DNA from: Methylocystaceae bacterium
GTDB lineage: Bacteria; Pseudomonadota; Alphaproteobacteria; Rhodospirillales; Terasakiellaceae
DNA: 64,000 nucleotides
Assembly: GCA_013373205.1 (NCBI GenBank)
Contig: JABXIG010000006.1
Span: 31,240-95,239, forward strand
Direction: 5' to 3'
The translations under genes and the position numbers were made by a program. How positions within the stretch are numbered: the stretch's first letter is position 1; each line of letters begins with the position of its first letter. This document shows, in pieces, positions 16,270-24,800 of this stretch. A model generated the notes under the pieces. That model made no database searches and was not told where the DNA came from. It saw only the letters and a list, made by a program, of their open reading frames with translations.

Positions 16270-16324
16270 AGGGGAATGCCTTTTACACCGTTGACGAATG
16301 CAGCACAAGAGGCCACATTCCCCT
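16270..16324 (-). promoter_or_regulatory. Structured leader of metZ, possible riboswitch or attenuator
   Basis: In the metZ mRNA direction, AGGGGAATG (16324-16316) can pair with CATTCCCCT (16278-16270) over 9 bp, enclosing 37 bases. A second copy of CATTC (16300-16296) within that loop can pair with the same GAATG, giving a mutually exclusive hairpin. Methionine genes of Alphaproteobacteria are often controlled by SAM-sensing leaders, but this sequence does not match the SAM-II core as I know it. The function is uncertain. Confidence 0.35.
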
Positions 16325-16360
16325 ATAAGACAACACCATTTAAAACTATAAGGCGAACCT

Positions 16361-17794
16361 ATGTCCGATTTTAAAGCCACCGATGATCTTTTTTTCACCC
16401 GTTTCGATCTGGATAAAGACCAGGTTCAAAAAAGCGTTAGTGAGGCGCTTGGCGGGGCTGATGATGGGGAGCTGTTTCTGGAATATCGCCAAAGTGAATC
16501 GCTTGCCTTTGATGATGGCCGCTTAAAAAGTGCCAGTTTTGATACGGCGCAAGGGTTTGGGCTGCGATCTGTAGCGGGTGAAGCCAGTGGATATTCACAT
16601 GCGGCCATCTTGGATCAGGCCGCGCTGGATCGTGCTTGCACAACGGTAAAAGCGGTTCATAGTGGTCACAGTGGTGTCATGGCCGAAGGACCGATTGGAA
16701 CCAATAAATCCTTATATGTCGACGACAACCCGATCAATCTGGTGCCGTTCGAGAAAAAAGTCGCTTTACTCGAACAGATGGATGCTTACATGCGCGTCAA
16801 AGACCCACGCGTTAAACAGGCCACAGCCTCAATCGCAGGGACTTGGCAGGCTGTGCGTATAATTCGTGCAGATGGGTCCGAAGCGGCTGATATCCGCCCG
16901 CTTGTTAGCTTGAATGTGTCGGTGGTTGTCGGTGTCGGTGATCGTATGGAAACCGGATCATACGGTATGGGCGGGCGCATGTCTTACGAAGACTATTTAA
17001 AGCCCGAAGTGTGGAAACCTGCTTGTGATGAAGCGTTACGTCAGGCCTTGGTTAATGTGGATTCCATCCCTGCGCCGGCTGGTGAAATGCCCGTGGTGTT
17101 GGGACCGGGCTGGCCGGGAATTTTGCTGCATGAAGCGATTGGTCATGGCTTGGAAGGTGACTTTAACCGCAAGAAAACCTCTGCCTTTGCCGGATTATTG
17201 GGGCAACGGATCGCTGCGCCCGGTGTGACTGTGGTGGATGATGGCACGATTGCGGATCGCCGGGGGTCTTTAACAATTGATGATGAAGGCACACCCAGCC
17301 AGAACACAGTCTTGATCGAAGATGGTATCTTGAAAGGTTATATGCAGGACCGCATGAACGCACGCCTGATGGGGGTTGCCCCAACAGGAAATGGACGTCG
17401 TCAATCCTATGCCCACATGCCCCTGCCGCGCATGACCAACACCTATATGATGAACGGGGATAAAGACCCGAAAGAAATTTTGGCAAGCGTGGATCGTGGT
17501 CTTTATGCGGTTAATTTCGGGGGCGGTCAGGTGGATATTACCAACGGTAAATTTGTCTTTAGCTGTACCGAAGCTTACATGATCGAAAATGGCAAAATCG
17601 GTGCGCCTGTCAAAGGCGCAACCTTGATCGGCAACGGTCCCGATTGTTTGACCAAAGTAAAAATGATCGGTAACGACATGGAACTCGACCCGGGCATCGG
17701 GACTTGTGGTAAAGATGGTCAAGGCGTGCCTGTCGGTGTGGGACAACCGACTTTGCTGATTGATCCGCTGACTGTGGGTGGGACGGATATTTAA
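16361..17794 (+). CDS. tldD: Metalloprotease TldD
   Basis: TldD (477 residues) forms a heterodimeric zinc protease with TldE/PmbA that degrades unfolded peptides and matures some antibiotic peptides. The zinc motif is LLHEAIGHGLEGDFNRKKTS (HExxxH). The N-terminal FLEYRQSESLAFDDGRLKSA and the C-terminal FSCTEAYMIENGKIG are typical. No tldE lies in the window. The ribosome binding site AAGGCG is eight bases upstream. Two hairpins follow the stop. Confidence 0.96.
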   Translation: MSDFKATDDLFFTRFDLDKDQVQKSVSEALGGADDGELFLEYRQSESLAFDDGRLKSASFDTAQGFGLRSVAGEASGYSHAAILDQAALDRACTTVKAVHSGHSGVMAEGPIGTNKSLYVDDNPINLVPFEKKVALLEQMDAYMRVKDPRVKQATASIAGTWQAVRIIRADGSEAADIRPLVSLNVSVVVGVGDRMETGSYGMGGRMSYEDYLKPEVWKPACDEALRQALVNVDSIPAPAGEMPVVLGPGWPGILLHEAIGHGLEGDFNRKKTSAFAGLLGQRIAAPGVTVVDDGTIADRRGSLTIDDEGTPSQNTVLIEDGILKGYMQDRMNARLMGVAPTGNGRRQSYAHMPLPRMTNTYMMNGDKDPKEILASVDRGLYAVNFGGGQVDITNGKFVFSCTEAYMIENGKIGAPVKGATLIGNGPDCLTKVKMIGNDMELDPGIGTCGKDGQGVPVGVGQPTLLIDPLTVGGTDI

Positions 17795-17806
17795 CAAAAC
17801 ATCTGT

Positions 17807-17836
17807 GTTCCTGTGCAAACAGGAACCTCTTTCTTC
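17807..17836 (+). terminator. Terminator downstream of tldD
   Basis: GTTCCTGTGCAAACAGGAAC (17807-17826) forms an 8-bp stem and is followed by the T-rich CTCTTTCTTC, as expected for plus-strand termination 13 bases after the tldD stop. Confidence 0.65.
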
Positions 17837-17837
17837 A

Positions 17838-17864
17838 TAAAAAGGCCCCTGTTTACACAGGGGC
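17838..17864 (-). terminator. Terminator downstream of the chorismate mutase-like gene
   Basis: GCCCCTGTTTACACAGGGGC (17845-17864) forms an 8-bp stem. On the minus strand it is followed by CCTTTTTATG. It lies 20 bases beyond the stop of the gene at 17885. The plus-strand side also has a T run (GTGTTTTTT), so it may work both ways. Confidence 0.7.
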
Positions 17865-17884
17865 ACGTGTTTTTTAAGAAAGAT

Positions 17885-18184
17885 TTACTTGTTCAAATCA
17901 TCCCAACGCACTTCTTCGCGGGCGATGGATTCTTCCATGATGTGACGATAGATCGACTCGGCCATATCCGGGTCCATGCCTTCGGCTTCGGCAAATCTGC
18001 GCACGCGTTCCACAATAAATTCAATGCGCGGGGGGATGCGCACATCAGCACGGGTTTCTTTGAATTGCGCGGCTTGCAGGACATAGCCGATCCGTTCTGC
18101 CAGTAAAGGCACGATGGTTTCATCCAGACGGTCGATATTATCGCGCACGTCTTGCAGGGAATGGCATTTTACGGCTTTAGGCAT
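17885..18184 (-). CDS. AroQ-class chorismate mutase
   Basis: A 99-residue all-helical protein of the AroQ fold, which converts chorismate to prephenate. The pattern IDRLDETIVPLLAERIGYVL then FKETRADVRIPPRIEFIVER is typical, with conserved Arg, Lys and Arg positions. It ends with EESIAREEVRWDDL. A few alphaproteobacterial relatives act as isochorismate-pyruvate lyases, so the exact reaction is not certain. It follows gshA by 20 bases on the same strand and has a terminator after it. Confidence 0.85.
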   Translation of the reverse strand: MPKAVKCHSLQDVRDNIDRLDETIVPLLAERIGYVLQAAQFKETRADVRIPPRIEFIVERVRRFAEAEGMDPDMAESIYRHIMEESIAREEVRWDDLNK

Positions 18185-18204
18185 AAGAAACTCGTCATTG
18201 TGAA

Positions 18205-19563
18205 TTAATAGGCGTGATCTTTGAAGACGTGATCAATATCACCTTTCCAGCGGGTTTCAAACTCTTTGAGCATAATTTCTGCCTGAGTTTCACCTGATTC
18301 AGCAATAACATAAAGGGGATCAAGGAACTTGCTTTCATCCTGACCCTGCCCGTTTTTAAAGCCACGACGTTTCAGGCCGTCTTGGGCGATATCCAGAATA
18401 TCAAGCGCAAAGTCACCGATGGTTTTGCCCTTAAATTCAGTATTAAGTGCTGTATAAGGCACGCGTTCGCGCAAATATTCGTTATCTTCCAAGCTCCAGT
18501 CCTTAATCACCTGTTCGGCTTGATCAAGGGCATGTTCGTCATAGAGCAGTCCAACCCAGAAAGCGGGCAAGGCGCACAGGCGGCTCCAAGGGCCACCATC
18601 AGCACCGCGCATTTCCAGGATTTTTTTCAAGCGAACTTCGGGGAATGCCGTGGTCAGATGATCTTCCCAATCGGCAATTGTTGCGCGTTCACCGGGTAGA
18701 ACATCCAGCTTGCCAGCCATGAAATCTTTGAAGGATTTTCCGGATGCATCAATATATTGTCCGTCGCGATAGACGAAATACATGGGTACATTCAGCATAT
18801 AATCGACGTAAGCTTCAAAACCGAACCCATCTTCAAACACAAAAGGAAGCGTGCCGCAGCGATCCGGGTCTGTATCGGTCCAGATGTGTGAACGATAAGA
18901 CAAAAGGCCATTGGGTTTGCCGTGCTTGAACGGTGAATTGGCCCAAAGCGCGGTGGCAATGGGTTGAAGCGCAAGCGATGTGCGGAATTTACGCACCATA
19001 TCGCTTTCGCTTTCAAAATCCAGATTAACCTGAACCGTGCAGGTTGCCTTCATCATGTCCAGACCAAGGGTGCCGACCTTGGGCATATATTCACGCATGA
19101 TTTTATAGCGGCCCTTGGGCATCCACGGGATGTCATCCACGGCCCATTTCGGCTGATAGCCCAACCCTAAAAAGCTGACATCGAGATCAGCAGCGACTTT
19201 TTTGGCTTGTTCAAGGTGGGTGCCGACTTCTTTACAGGTTTGATGAATATTTTCCAGTGGAGCACCGGATAATTCAACCTGCCCGCCCGGCTCCAACGTG
19301 ACGGAAGACCCGTCATTGCCTTTCAGCGCGATGATATTGCCATTTTCTAAAACGGGCGTCCATTCGTCAAATTGCGACATATCTTCCAGAAGGGCACGCA
19401 CGCTTTTTTCGCCTTCATAAGGCAGTGTCTTTAAGCTTTTGGTGCAGAAAGCAAATTTTTCATGTTCGGTACCGATACGCCACTCGGATTTGGGTTTGCA
19501 GCCACTGGCAATATAATCCACCAACTGGCTTTTATTTTCGATAATGGCTGTCTTGTCGCCCAT
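18205..19563 (-). CDS. gshA: Glutamate-cysteine ligase
   Basis: GshA makes gamma-glutamylcysteine, the first step of glutathione synthesis. The 452-residue protein is of the alphaproteobacterial/plant type: GTEHEKFAF, LEPGGQVELSGAPLENIHQT, MKATCTVQVNLDFESESDMV and FEDGFGFEAYVDYMLNVPMY. ATG 19563 is preferred over a longer frame because it gives the family N-terminus (MGDKTAIIENKSQL) and follows the rsmE stop by one base, with GGGGAAG as ribosome binding site inside rsmE. gshA and rsmE are therefore coupled. Confidence 0.95.
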   Translation of the reverse strand: MGDKTAIIENKSQLVDYIASGCKPKSEWRIGTEHEKFAFCTKSLKTLPYEGEKSVRALLEDMSQFDEWTPVLENGNIIALKGNDGSSVTLEPGGQVELSGAPLENIHQTCKEVGTHLEQAKKVAADLDVSFLGLGYQPKWAVDDIPWMPKGRYKIMREYMPKVGTLGLDMMKATCTVQVNLDFESESDMVRKFRTSLALQPIATALWANSPFKHGKPNGLLSYRSHIWTDTDPDRCGTLPFVFEDGFGFEAYVDYMLNVPMYFVYRDGQYIDASGKSFKDFMAGKLDVLPGERATIADWEDHLTTAFPEVRLKKILEMRGADGGPWSRLCALPAFWVGLLYDEHALDQAEQVIKDWSLEDNEYLRERVPYTALNTEFKGKTIGDFALDILDIAQDGLKRRGFKNGQGQDESKFLDPLYVIAESGETQAEIMLKEFETRWKGDIDHVFKDHAY

Positions 19564-19564
19564 A

Positions 19565-20323
19565 TTATTCTTCCCCAAAGCGGTTGCGAAGTGGCTTTTG
19601 CCAGTCACCACACACCGATTGCCAACAACTGATGGCTGCTAAGGCAGCCGTATCGGCCCGTAAAATCCGCGGACCTAAACTGATGGGCGTAACAAACGGC
19701 AGTTTTCGCAAAAGGTCAAGCTCTGATGCTTCAAATCCACCCTCTGGCCCAGTCAAAAAAGCGTGAGGACCGTCTTTATGTGTGCGTAAGGCTTGATCGA
19801 TAGGCTCAGCGCCGCCACGTTCATCTAACACAAAAAGTCGACGGTTTTCAGGCCAGTCTTTGATCAGTTGGGTCAAACTTACGGCTTCTTTGACATCCGG
19901 TATGTTAAGTCGTTCACACTGCTCAGATGCTTCGATCGCTTGGGCATGCAGTCGGTCCGTGCGGATTTTCGAAACGATGGTATGGCGCGTGATGACGGGC
20001 TGTAGACAAGACACCCCCAGCTCGGTCGCTTTTTCGATAATGAAATCTAGGCGCTGTTTTTTAATGGGAGCAAAGCATAGCCATAAATCAGGCATTTTTT
20101 CTGTGTCACGGGTTTTGCTGCCTACTTGCAAGACACACCGTTTTTTCTTGCTTTCTTGAATGGTTGCAGCCCATTCACCGTCTAGGGCATTAAACAGAAG
20201 AACTTCATCGCCAACGTTTAAGCGCATGACATTATTAATGTAATGGGCCTGATCTGATGATAGCTCAATTTGTTTATCGCCTGTGAGTTGGTCTTCGGCA
20301 TAGAGGCGAATGGTGGTGCTCAT
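19565..20323 (-). CDS. rsmE: 16S rRNA (uracil-1498-N3)-methyltransferase
   Basis: RsmE (252 residues) is a SPOUT methyltransferase acting on the 30S subunit. The N-terminal PUA-like part contains RLNVGDEVLLFNALDGEWAA. The SPOUT knot motifs are KKQRLDFIIEKATELGV, FLTGPEGGFEASELDLL and LGPRILRADTAALAAIS. It is coupled to the downstream gshA with one base between them. Confidence 0.95.
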   Translation of the reverse strand: MSTTIRLYAEDQLTGDKQIELSSDQAHYINNVMRLNVGDEVLLFNALDGEWAATIQESKKKRCVLQVGSKTRDTEKMPDLWLCFAPIKKQRLDFIIEKATELGVSCLQPVITRHTIVSKIRTDRLHAQAIEASEQCERLNIPDVKEAVSLTQLIKDWPENRRLFVLDERGGAEPIDQALRTHKDGPHAFLTGPEGGFEASELDLLRKLPFVTPISLGPRILRADTAALAAISCWQSVCGDWQKPLRNRFGEE

Positions 20324-20388
20324 ATGATATGTCCTGAATAAAAGTTACTTTCATCTATCGGACATCTGGCCGCCAAGATCAATGGAAA

Positions 20389-21168
20389 TTACGGGCTAAA
20401 AAAGAGGACCTGATCTTCGGCTAGCTGCACGTACCCTTTTTCAACAATAGCTTTCATGGCTGAACGCAATTGCGGTAGATACTGGCTTAACGGGGATTTT
20501 TTGGCGATACCGAAATAGCCAGGATTTTCTTTTTTATATTTATAGCTGGCTTTTCGGATTTCTTTTCCCAGACGGTCTTTACGAATAAAGTAATCGGTGA
20601 CAAGTTCGCTTCCTAAAAAGGCATCAAAGCGTTTGGCAGACAGCATTCTTAAGCCGTTACGTGTGCCGTTTACTTTTACTTTTTCAATAAGTTTATCCTG
20701 ATCAAATTCAGGAAAATTGACCGATGCCCGGGTAACCCCGATTTTCAGGGTTTTCATCGCGTTATAGGTTGAAATATTGCTGGGGCCATCTTTGTGAACA
20801 TAAAGTGCCTTGTGGACATAGCGTTGATAGGGCGGGGTGATGAAATAGACGTACCATTCACGTTCCGGCTGACGCAGAAGCCCGGTTTTCATATCAAGTT
20901 GCCCCGTTTGCATCATCGCCAAACAGCGTTTTAATGGACAGTAATAATAATTAATGTGTAGCCGAATATCATGCTCGCTTGCGAGTTCTTCCTGCAAGGC
21001 GTTTAAAACCATTTTATCAATTCCGCCAACCAGATCACCTTTCTTTGTGATTTGCCATGGGGGGAAATGACTGAACCCGACTGTGATATTAAGTTCTTTT
21101 GCCTGGGCAATCTGCATGGTTATCCAGAGGCAAAATACCGTAAGTATTAAAAATGCTGCGCGTTTCAT
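20389..21168 (-). CDS. Periplasmic amino-acid-type solute-binding protein (SBP_bac_3)
   Basis: A 259-residue exported protein with signal peptide (MKRAAFLILTVFCLWITMQI, cleavage after AQA). The body has the type II binding-protein fold of family 3: VGFSHFPPWQITKKGDLVGG, a middle lobe crossing near MKTLKIGVTRAS, and ending AEDQVLFFSP. The sequence is more divergent than true amino-acid receptors and no ABC permease genes are adjacent. It may instead deliver ligand information to a sensor. Its stop is 65 bases from the rsmE start on the same strand. Confidence 0.8.
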   Translation of the reverse strand: MKRAAFLILTVFCLWITMQIAQAKELNITVGFSHFPPWQITKKGDLVGGIDKMVLNALQEELASEHDIRLHINYYYCPLKRCLAMMQTGQLDMKTGLLRQPEREWYVYFITPPYQRYVHKALYVHKDGPSNISTYNAMKTLKIGVTRASVNFPEFDQDKLIEKVKVNGTRNGLRMLSAKRFDAFLGSELVTDYFIRKDRLGKEIRKASYKYKKENPGYFGIAKKSPLSQYLPQLRSAMKAIVEKGYVQLAEDQVLFFSP

Positions 21169-21305
21169 TATCCCGGCTCGAATACGATATTATTCATTTT
21201 TTAGTAATTTTATACATTAGTATTAGAATAATGAAAGTAAAAATTACTCTTGCCAACTTGATGGTGGCTTTTTCTTGTTCTTAAAACAGTGTATCAACGT
21301 CAATT

Positions 21306-22217
21306 ATGACACAGCAACAGACAACAAGCCAAAGCGATATCATATATGAAGGATGGGTGGGACAAATGCCACGTGGCCTTCAGCCCTATCTGATTTTAAT
21401 GCGTGCGGACCGTCCGATCGGGACATGGTTATTGCTGTTTCCTTGTTGGTGGAGCCTTAGTCTCGCTGCACAAGGCTGGCCGAGTGTATATTATTTCATC
21501 CTCTTTGCGATCGGCGCTTTTGTTATGCGTGGGGCTGGTTGTGTGATGAATGATCTGGCGGATCGAAATTTTGATGGTGAAGTTGCCCGTACAGCAACGC
21601 GACCCATCCCCAAGGGGGATATCAGCGTCAAACAGGCCATTGCCTTCATGGGGTTTCTCTGTCTTTTGGGGCTGGGGGTGTTGGTTCAGTTTAATCTCTA
21701 TACGATCCTGTTGGGGATTGCCTCACTGGGATTGGTCTTTATTTATCCGTTTTGCAAACGCTGGACCTATTGGCCACAAGCGGTTTTGGGTCTCACCTTT
21801 AACTGGGGGGCGTTGGTGGGGTGGGCCGCTGTAGAAGGCGATTTAGCATGGCCTGCTGTTTGCCTATATATCGCGGGTTGGTGCTGGACCATGGGGTATG
21901 ACACGATCTATGCCCATCAGGATAAAGAGGACGATATCATGATCGGGATTAAATCCTCTGCCCTGAAACTGGGGGAAAAAACAAAGCCTGCTTTGTGCGT
22001 GTTTTATGGGGCCTGCATCACGTTGATCGGTTATGCGGGATATGGCGTTGGTCTTCAGGTTGGGTTCTATATTGGGCTTGCGTTCATTGGTGCTCATCTG
22101 GTCTGGCAAATCATCAAACTGGATATTCATAATCCCGCCCTGTGTCTGATGTTGTTTAAATCGAACAGATGGTTTGGTCTGATTGTTCTGCTCGCGATTT
22201 TGGCGGGTAAGTTTTAA
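21306..22217 (+). CDS. ubiA: 4-hydroxybenzoate octaprenyltransferase
   Basis: UbiA (303 residues) is an inner-membrane prenyltransferase attaching the isoprenoid tail to 4-hydroxybenzoate in ubiquinone synthesis. The two aspartate motifs are NDLADRNFDGEVARTATRP and YAHQDKEDDIMIGIKSSALK, with eight to nine membrane helices and the family start RPYLILMRADRPIGTWLLLF-like (QPYLILMRADRPIGTWLLLF). The ribosome binding site is weak, but the N-terminal 20 residues resemble those of relatives. ubiX lies 1.6 kb away on the other strand. Confidence 0.95.
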   Translation: MTQQQTTSQSDIIYEGWVGQMPRGLQPYLILMRADRPIGTWLLLFPCWWSLSLAAQGWPSVYYFILFAIGAFVMRGAGCVMNDLADRNFDGEVARTATRPIPKGDISVKQAIAFMGFLCLLGLGVLVQFNLYTILLGIASLGLVFIYPFCKRWTYWPQAVLGLTFNWGALVGWAAVEGDLAWPAVCLYIAGWCWTMGYDTIYAHQDKEDDIMIGIKSSALKLGEKTKPALCVFYGACITLIGYAGYGVGLQVGFYIGLAFIGAHLVWQIIKLDIHNPALCLMLFKSNRWFGLIVLLAILAGKF

Positions 22218-22609
22218 GCTTCAGGCTGAGGGCGACGTGAAACCAGTGGCGGTATATGACTGAGCTTGGTTTTCTTTACGATTTTTTTCAGTGTGGGTCG
22301 GGCCTTTTTCGGTTCCAGCAGATCACGCCCGTCAAATGATTTGTGCGAACCTGCTTCACGGCGTTGATGAATGGCAGATAATGTTTTTTGGACGACATCT
22401 TCCTGATCCGGGGCATGAACGCAGGCCCGCACATGTACGCGCGAAATCACATCCAAGCGTTTTTGCAGGGTGCGAAATCTGCGGTTGGCATCTAACCAGA
22501 CAATATAGGCCGCAACAGTCCAGGGATGGGCGGGAAAAGCGCGAAGCTTTCTATCGGCACACCATGCCTTGAACTCCAGCCACTCTTTACGTCGATGTGG
22601 CGTGTTCAT
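22214..22609 (-). CDS. Small protein resembling a tyrosine-recombinase core-binding domain
   Basis: A 131-residue protein. Residues about 8-85 (KAWCADRKLRAFPAHPWTVA, YIVWLDANRRFRTLQKRLDV, SRVHVRACVHAPDQEDVVQK) resemble the SAM-like core-binding domain of phage-type integrases, which reads W-C-x-x-G-x-x-P-A-x-P-x-x-V-A-x-Y. The catalytic half is missing; after a short basic stretch the protein simply ends. It is the third gene of a minus-strand set after ubiX and the MFS gene, and overlaps the convergent ubiA by four bases. It may be a domesticated DNA-binding protein or a remnant. The match is from memory. Confidence 0.6.
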   Translation of the reverse strand: MNTPHRRKEWLEFKAWCADRKLRAFPAHPWTVAAYIVWLDANRRFRTLQKRLDVISRVHVRACVHAPDQEDVVQKTLSAIHQRREAGSHKSFDGRDLLEPKKARPTLKKIVKKTKLSHIPPLVSRRPQPEA

Positions 22610-22624
22610 AATTCGTCTTTCATT

Positions 22625-23794
22625 TTAGCTGGTCTGCGCGTGACGTTTCTCATGACGTTTCAACGCAAGAGCACAAATGGTGCCAGTTACACCCATCAGA
22701 GTCATTATAAAAAAGGCCTGTTCCTGCCAAAGCTCATAAAAATAGCCAACGCTTAACAGGGTTAGGCCCGCACCCAACCCAAAGGCGGATGCCCCGTAGA
22801 GACTTTGTGCAGTGGCGGAGAGTTCCACAGATACTGCGCGATTCATGTAGGTCATGGCGCCTAAATGCATGGCCCCGAAACTGAATGCATGGAAGGTCTG
22901 GAAAATCAAAAGAAAGACAAGCGGCGGGTCCATTCCATAAACCGCCCATCGTAACGCAGAAGTTGATGCGGCCAATGCCAGCAAACCACAAGCTGCGACT
23001 CGGGCGGTGATTTTGCCGCCAAAGATAAAGAAAATGACTTCGGCTAAGACCGCTTCGGCCCAAAGGAAACCGATCAGGGTATCGCTATAACCAAGGCTGC
23101 GCCAATGAAGGGTGGCAAAGGCGTAATAAACCGCATGGCTGCCATGGATCAAAGCCACACAGGCCATAAACAATTGAAAAGGCCTGTTTTTTAATAAAGT
23201 GCGAATGGGTTTACCGGTTTTACCCAAGGGGGGCACGCGAACATCAGGCAGGCCCGCGCTGGCGCATAATGTCAGGAAAATGGCGATCAGGATGGCCCAG
23301 AACACCATGTTTGACCCGCCTTGTTCCAAGACAAAACCAAAACCAAAGGACATGGCAATAAAACTTATAGAGCCCCAAAGCCGCAGCCGACCATATTGGA
23401 TGGTGCTGTTACGGGTTGATAGCAGGGTAATATTGTCCCCAAAGGACATTAAGGGTGCCCAGCACATGCCATAAAGCAGGGAAATCAAGAACAGCCCTGC
23501 AAAACTATCGACCCAGGCAAACAGGCTGAAACTGACGAGCGAGGCCGTCAGAAAAAACAGCATCAGGCGCTTTCTTTCCCCCATGCGATCCCCAAGGCTT
23601 GCAAACAGGGGGGAAAAGATCAGTTTGGCAATGATCGGTAACGCGGTCAGAATGCCGATTTCCACCCCATCCATACCCCGGGCCTGCAACCACACAGGCC
23701 AGAACGGTAACATGCAGCCGATGACAAAAAAGATGGAAATATAAAAGGCGGAAAGCCGGTAGGGAAGCAGGGCCTGTTGCGGACCTGAGGCCAC
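22625..23794 (-). CDS. MFS transporter, HcaT/LacY-like
   Basis: A 389-residue, 12-helix inner-membrane transporter. The start FYISIFFVIGCMLPFWPVWL, the loop motif SLGDRMGERKRLM and GFLWAEAVLAEVIFFIFGGK resemble the MFS_1_like group that includes phenylpropionate and sugar permeases. The start is a GTG at 23794, three bases after the ubiX stop, with GGGG nearby. The substrate is unknown. It is probably transcribed with ubiX and the 131-residue gene. Confidence 0.85.
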   Translation of the reverse strand: MASGPQQALLPYRLSAFYISIFFVIGCMLPFWPVWLQARGMDGVEIGILTALPIIAKLIFSPLFASLGDRMGERKRLMLFFLTASLVSFSLFAWVDSFAGLFLISLLYGMCWAPLMSFGDNITLLSTRNSTIQYGRLRLWGSISFIAMSFGFGFVLEQGGSNMVFWAILIAIFLTLCASAGLPDVRVPPLGKTGKPIRTLLKNRPFQLFMACVALIHGSHAVYYAFATLHWRSLGYSDTLIGFLWAEAVLAEVIFFIFGGKITARVAACGLLALAASTSALRWAVYGMDPPLVFLLIFQTFHAFSFGAMHLGAMTYMNRAVSVELSATAQSLYGASAFGLGAGLTLLSVGYFYELWQEQAFFIMTLMGVTGTICALALKRHEKRHAQTS

Positions 23795-23797
23795 GGG

Positions 23798-24364
23798 TTA
23801 AACCCCTTTCCAGCGTTCAAATAGGTTATGTTCGATATCAAACTGGTCCAGGGCTTTCCCGATACTTTGATAGATAATGTCCTGAACGGTTTGTGGCTTG
23901 TGATAAAAAGCCGGGACAGGCGGTAGAATCGTTGCCCCCAGATCCGCACATTTTGCCATCAATTCCAGATGGCCTTTATGCAGCGGGGTTTCGCGCACCA
24001 TCAACACAAGGCGACGGCGTTCTTTCAAGCAAACATCACCGGAACGGATCAATAGGTTTGAATTATCCGATGTGGCGATGCCCGATAAAGTCTTGATCGC
24101 ACAAGGGGCCACAATCATGCCTTTGGTTTTAAAAGATCCACTGGAAATGGAAGCGCCCATATTTTTGCTGTCATGAACTACATCAGCCAAGGCCTTGACT
24201 TCGTCTAATGTAACGTCCGTTTCCAATTGCAGATTAATTTGGGCACTATCACTAATCACCAAATGGGTGGGATGGCCGATGTCTTTGAGGGCGCGTAAAA
24301 GCTCCACCCCGTAAATCACACCAGAGGCACCAGAAATCCCGACAATCAAAGGTAACGTCATCAT
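23798..24364 (-). CDS. ubiX: Flavin prenyltransferase
   Basis: UbiX (188 residues) makes prenylated FMN for the decarboxylase UbiD in ubiquinone synthesis. Diagnostic segments are LPLIVGISGASGVIYGVELL, MIVAPCAIKTLSGIATSDNS and RRRLVLMVRETPLHKGHLEL. The start is one of two adjacent ATGs (24364 or 24361); a TTG upstream would add six unlikely residues. It leads a minus-strand set with the MFS and recombinase-like genes. Confidence 0.94.
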   Translation of the reverse strand: MMTLPLIVGISGASGVIYGVELLRALKDIGHPTHLVISDSAQINLQLETDVTLDEVKALADVVHDSKNMGASISSGSFKTKGMIVAPCAIKTLSGIATSDNSNLLIRSGDVCLKERRRLVLMVRETPLHKGHLELMAKCADLGATILPPVPAFYHKPQTVQDIIYQSIGKALDQFDIEHNLFERWKGV

Positions 24365-24456
24365 CAAACTTTCATAAATCAACCTAAATATAAGTATATA
24401 CAGTTTTTTTATTCGGTTAGACCATAAAAATATCCGACTTTTTTAATGTGACATTC

Positions 24457-24485
24457 TTGACAAGTACGACTCAATGTCTAATAAT
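24457..24485 (+). promoter_or_regulatory. Sigma-70 promoter upstream of rpoH
   Basis: TTGACA (24457-24462) and AATAAT (24480-24485) are separated by 17 bases. Transcription would begin near 24492, leaving an rpoH leader of about 310 bases. I see no clear RpoH-type (heat-shock) promoter in the region. Confidence 0.6.
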
Positions 24486-24491
24486 GTAGAA

Positions 24492-24800
24492 CATAACGGG
24501 AAAGTTGCCCATTTTCCGGGGGCTTTATCGTGTGTATCTTGCGTCGTTTTTGGACGGAGATCACGAAAATGTGAACATGAATTCGTATTGCTTAGAAAAG
24601 GATATGACCATGAATGTGATCTACTTCACTCACCCTTTACGTATGAAACGCTAAGGTCAAGGTGCATAGATTATCGTGCACCGGAAACGAACGTTATTCT
24701 TTTAGACACGCACATTGTTCTTAGCGTGTTCAGCACCCGCCATGGTCTATTTTCGATCTTAATGCGGGCGCTAAAGTTGCGAATAAAGGGAGTATCAAGA
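24492..24800 (+). other. Long rpoH leader with potential hairpins
   Basis: The stretch between the predicted start of transcription and ATG 24801 holds two small perfect hairpin candidates: GGTGCA/TGCACC (24661-24682) and ACACGC/GCGTGT (24706-24729). It has no stop codon in the rpoH frame, so an N-terminally extended protein cannot be excluded, but no family member I know has such an extension. A regulatory leader is more likely. Confidence 0.4.

Noticed and set aside
16270..16324. Calling the metZ leader a SAM-II riboswitch
   Set aside because: The hairpins are real, but the conserved SAM-II core sequences are not present in recognisable form.
17270..17866. 198-codon minus-strand frame opposite tldD
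   Set aside because: It overlaps the tldD coding region and both terminators and has no domain or start signal.
22214..22609. Prophage or genomic island at the recombinase-like gene
   Set aside because: The catalytic domain, attachment repeats, tRNA target and other phage genes are all absent.
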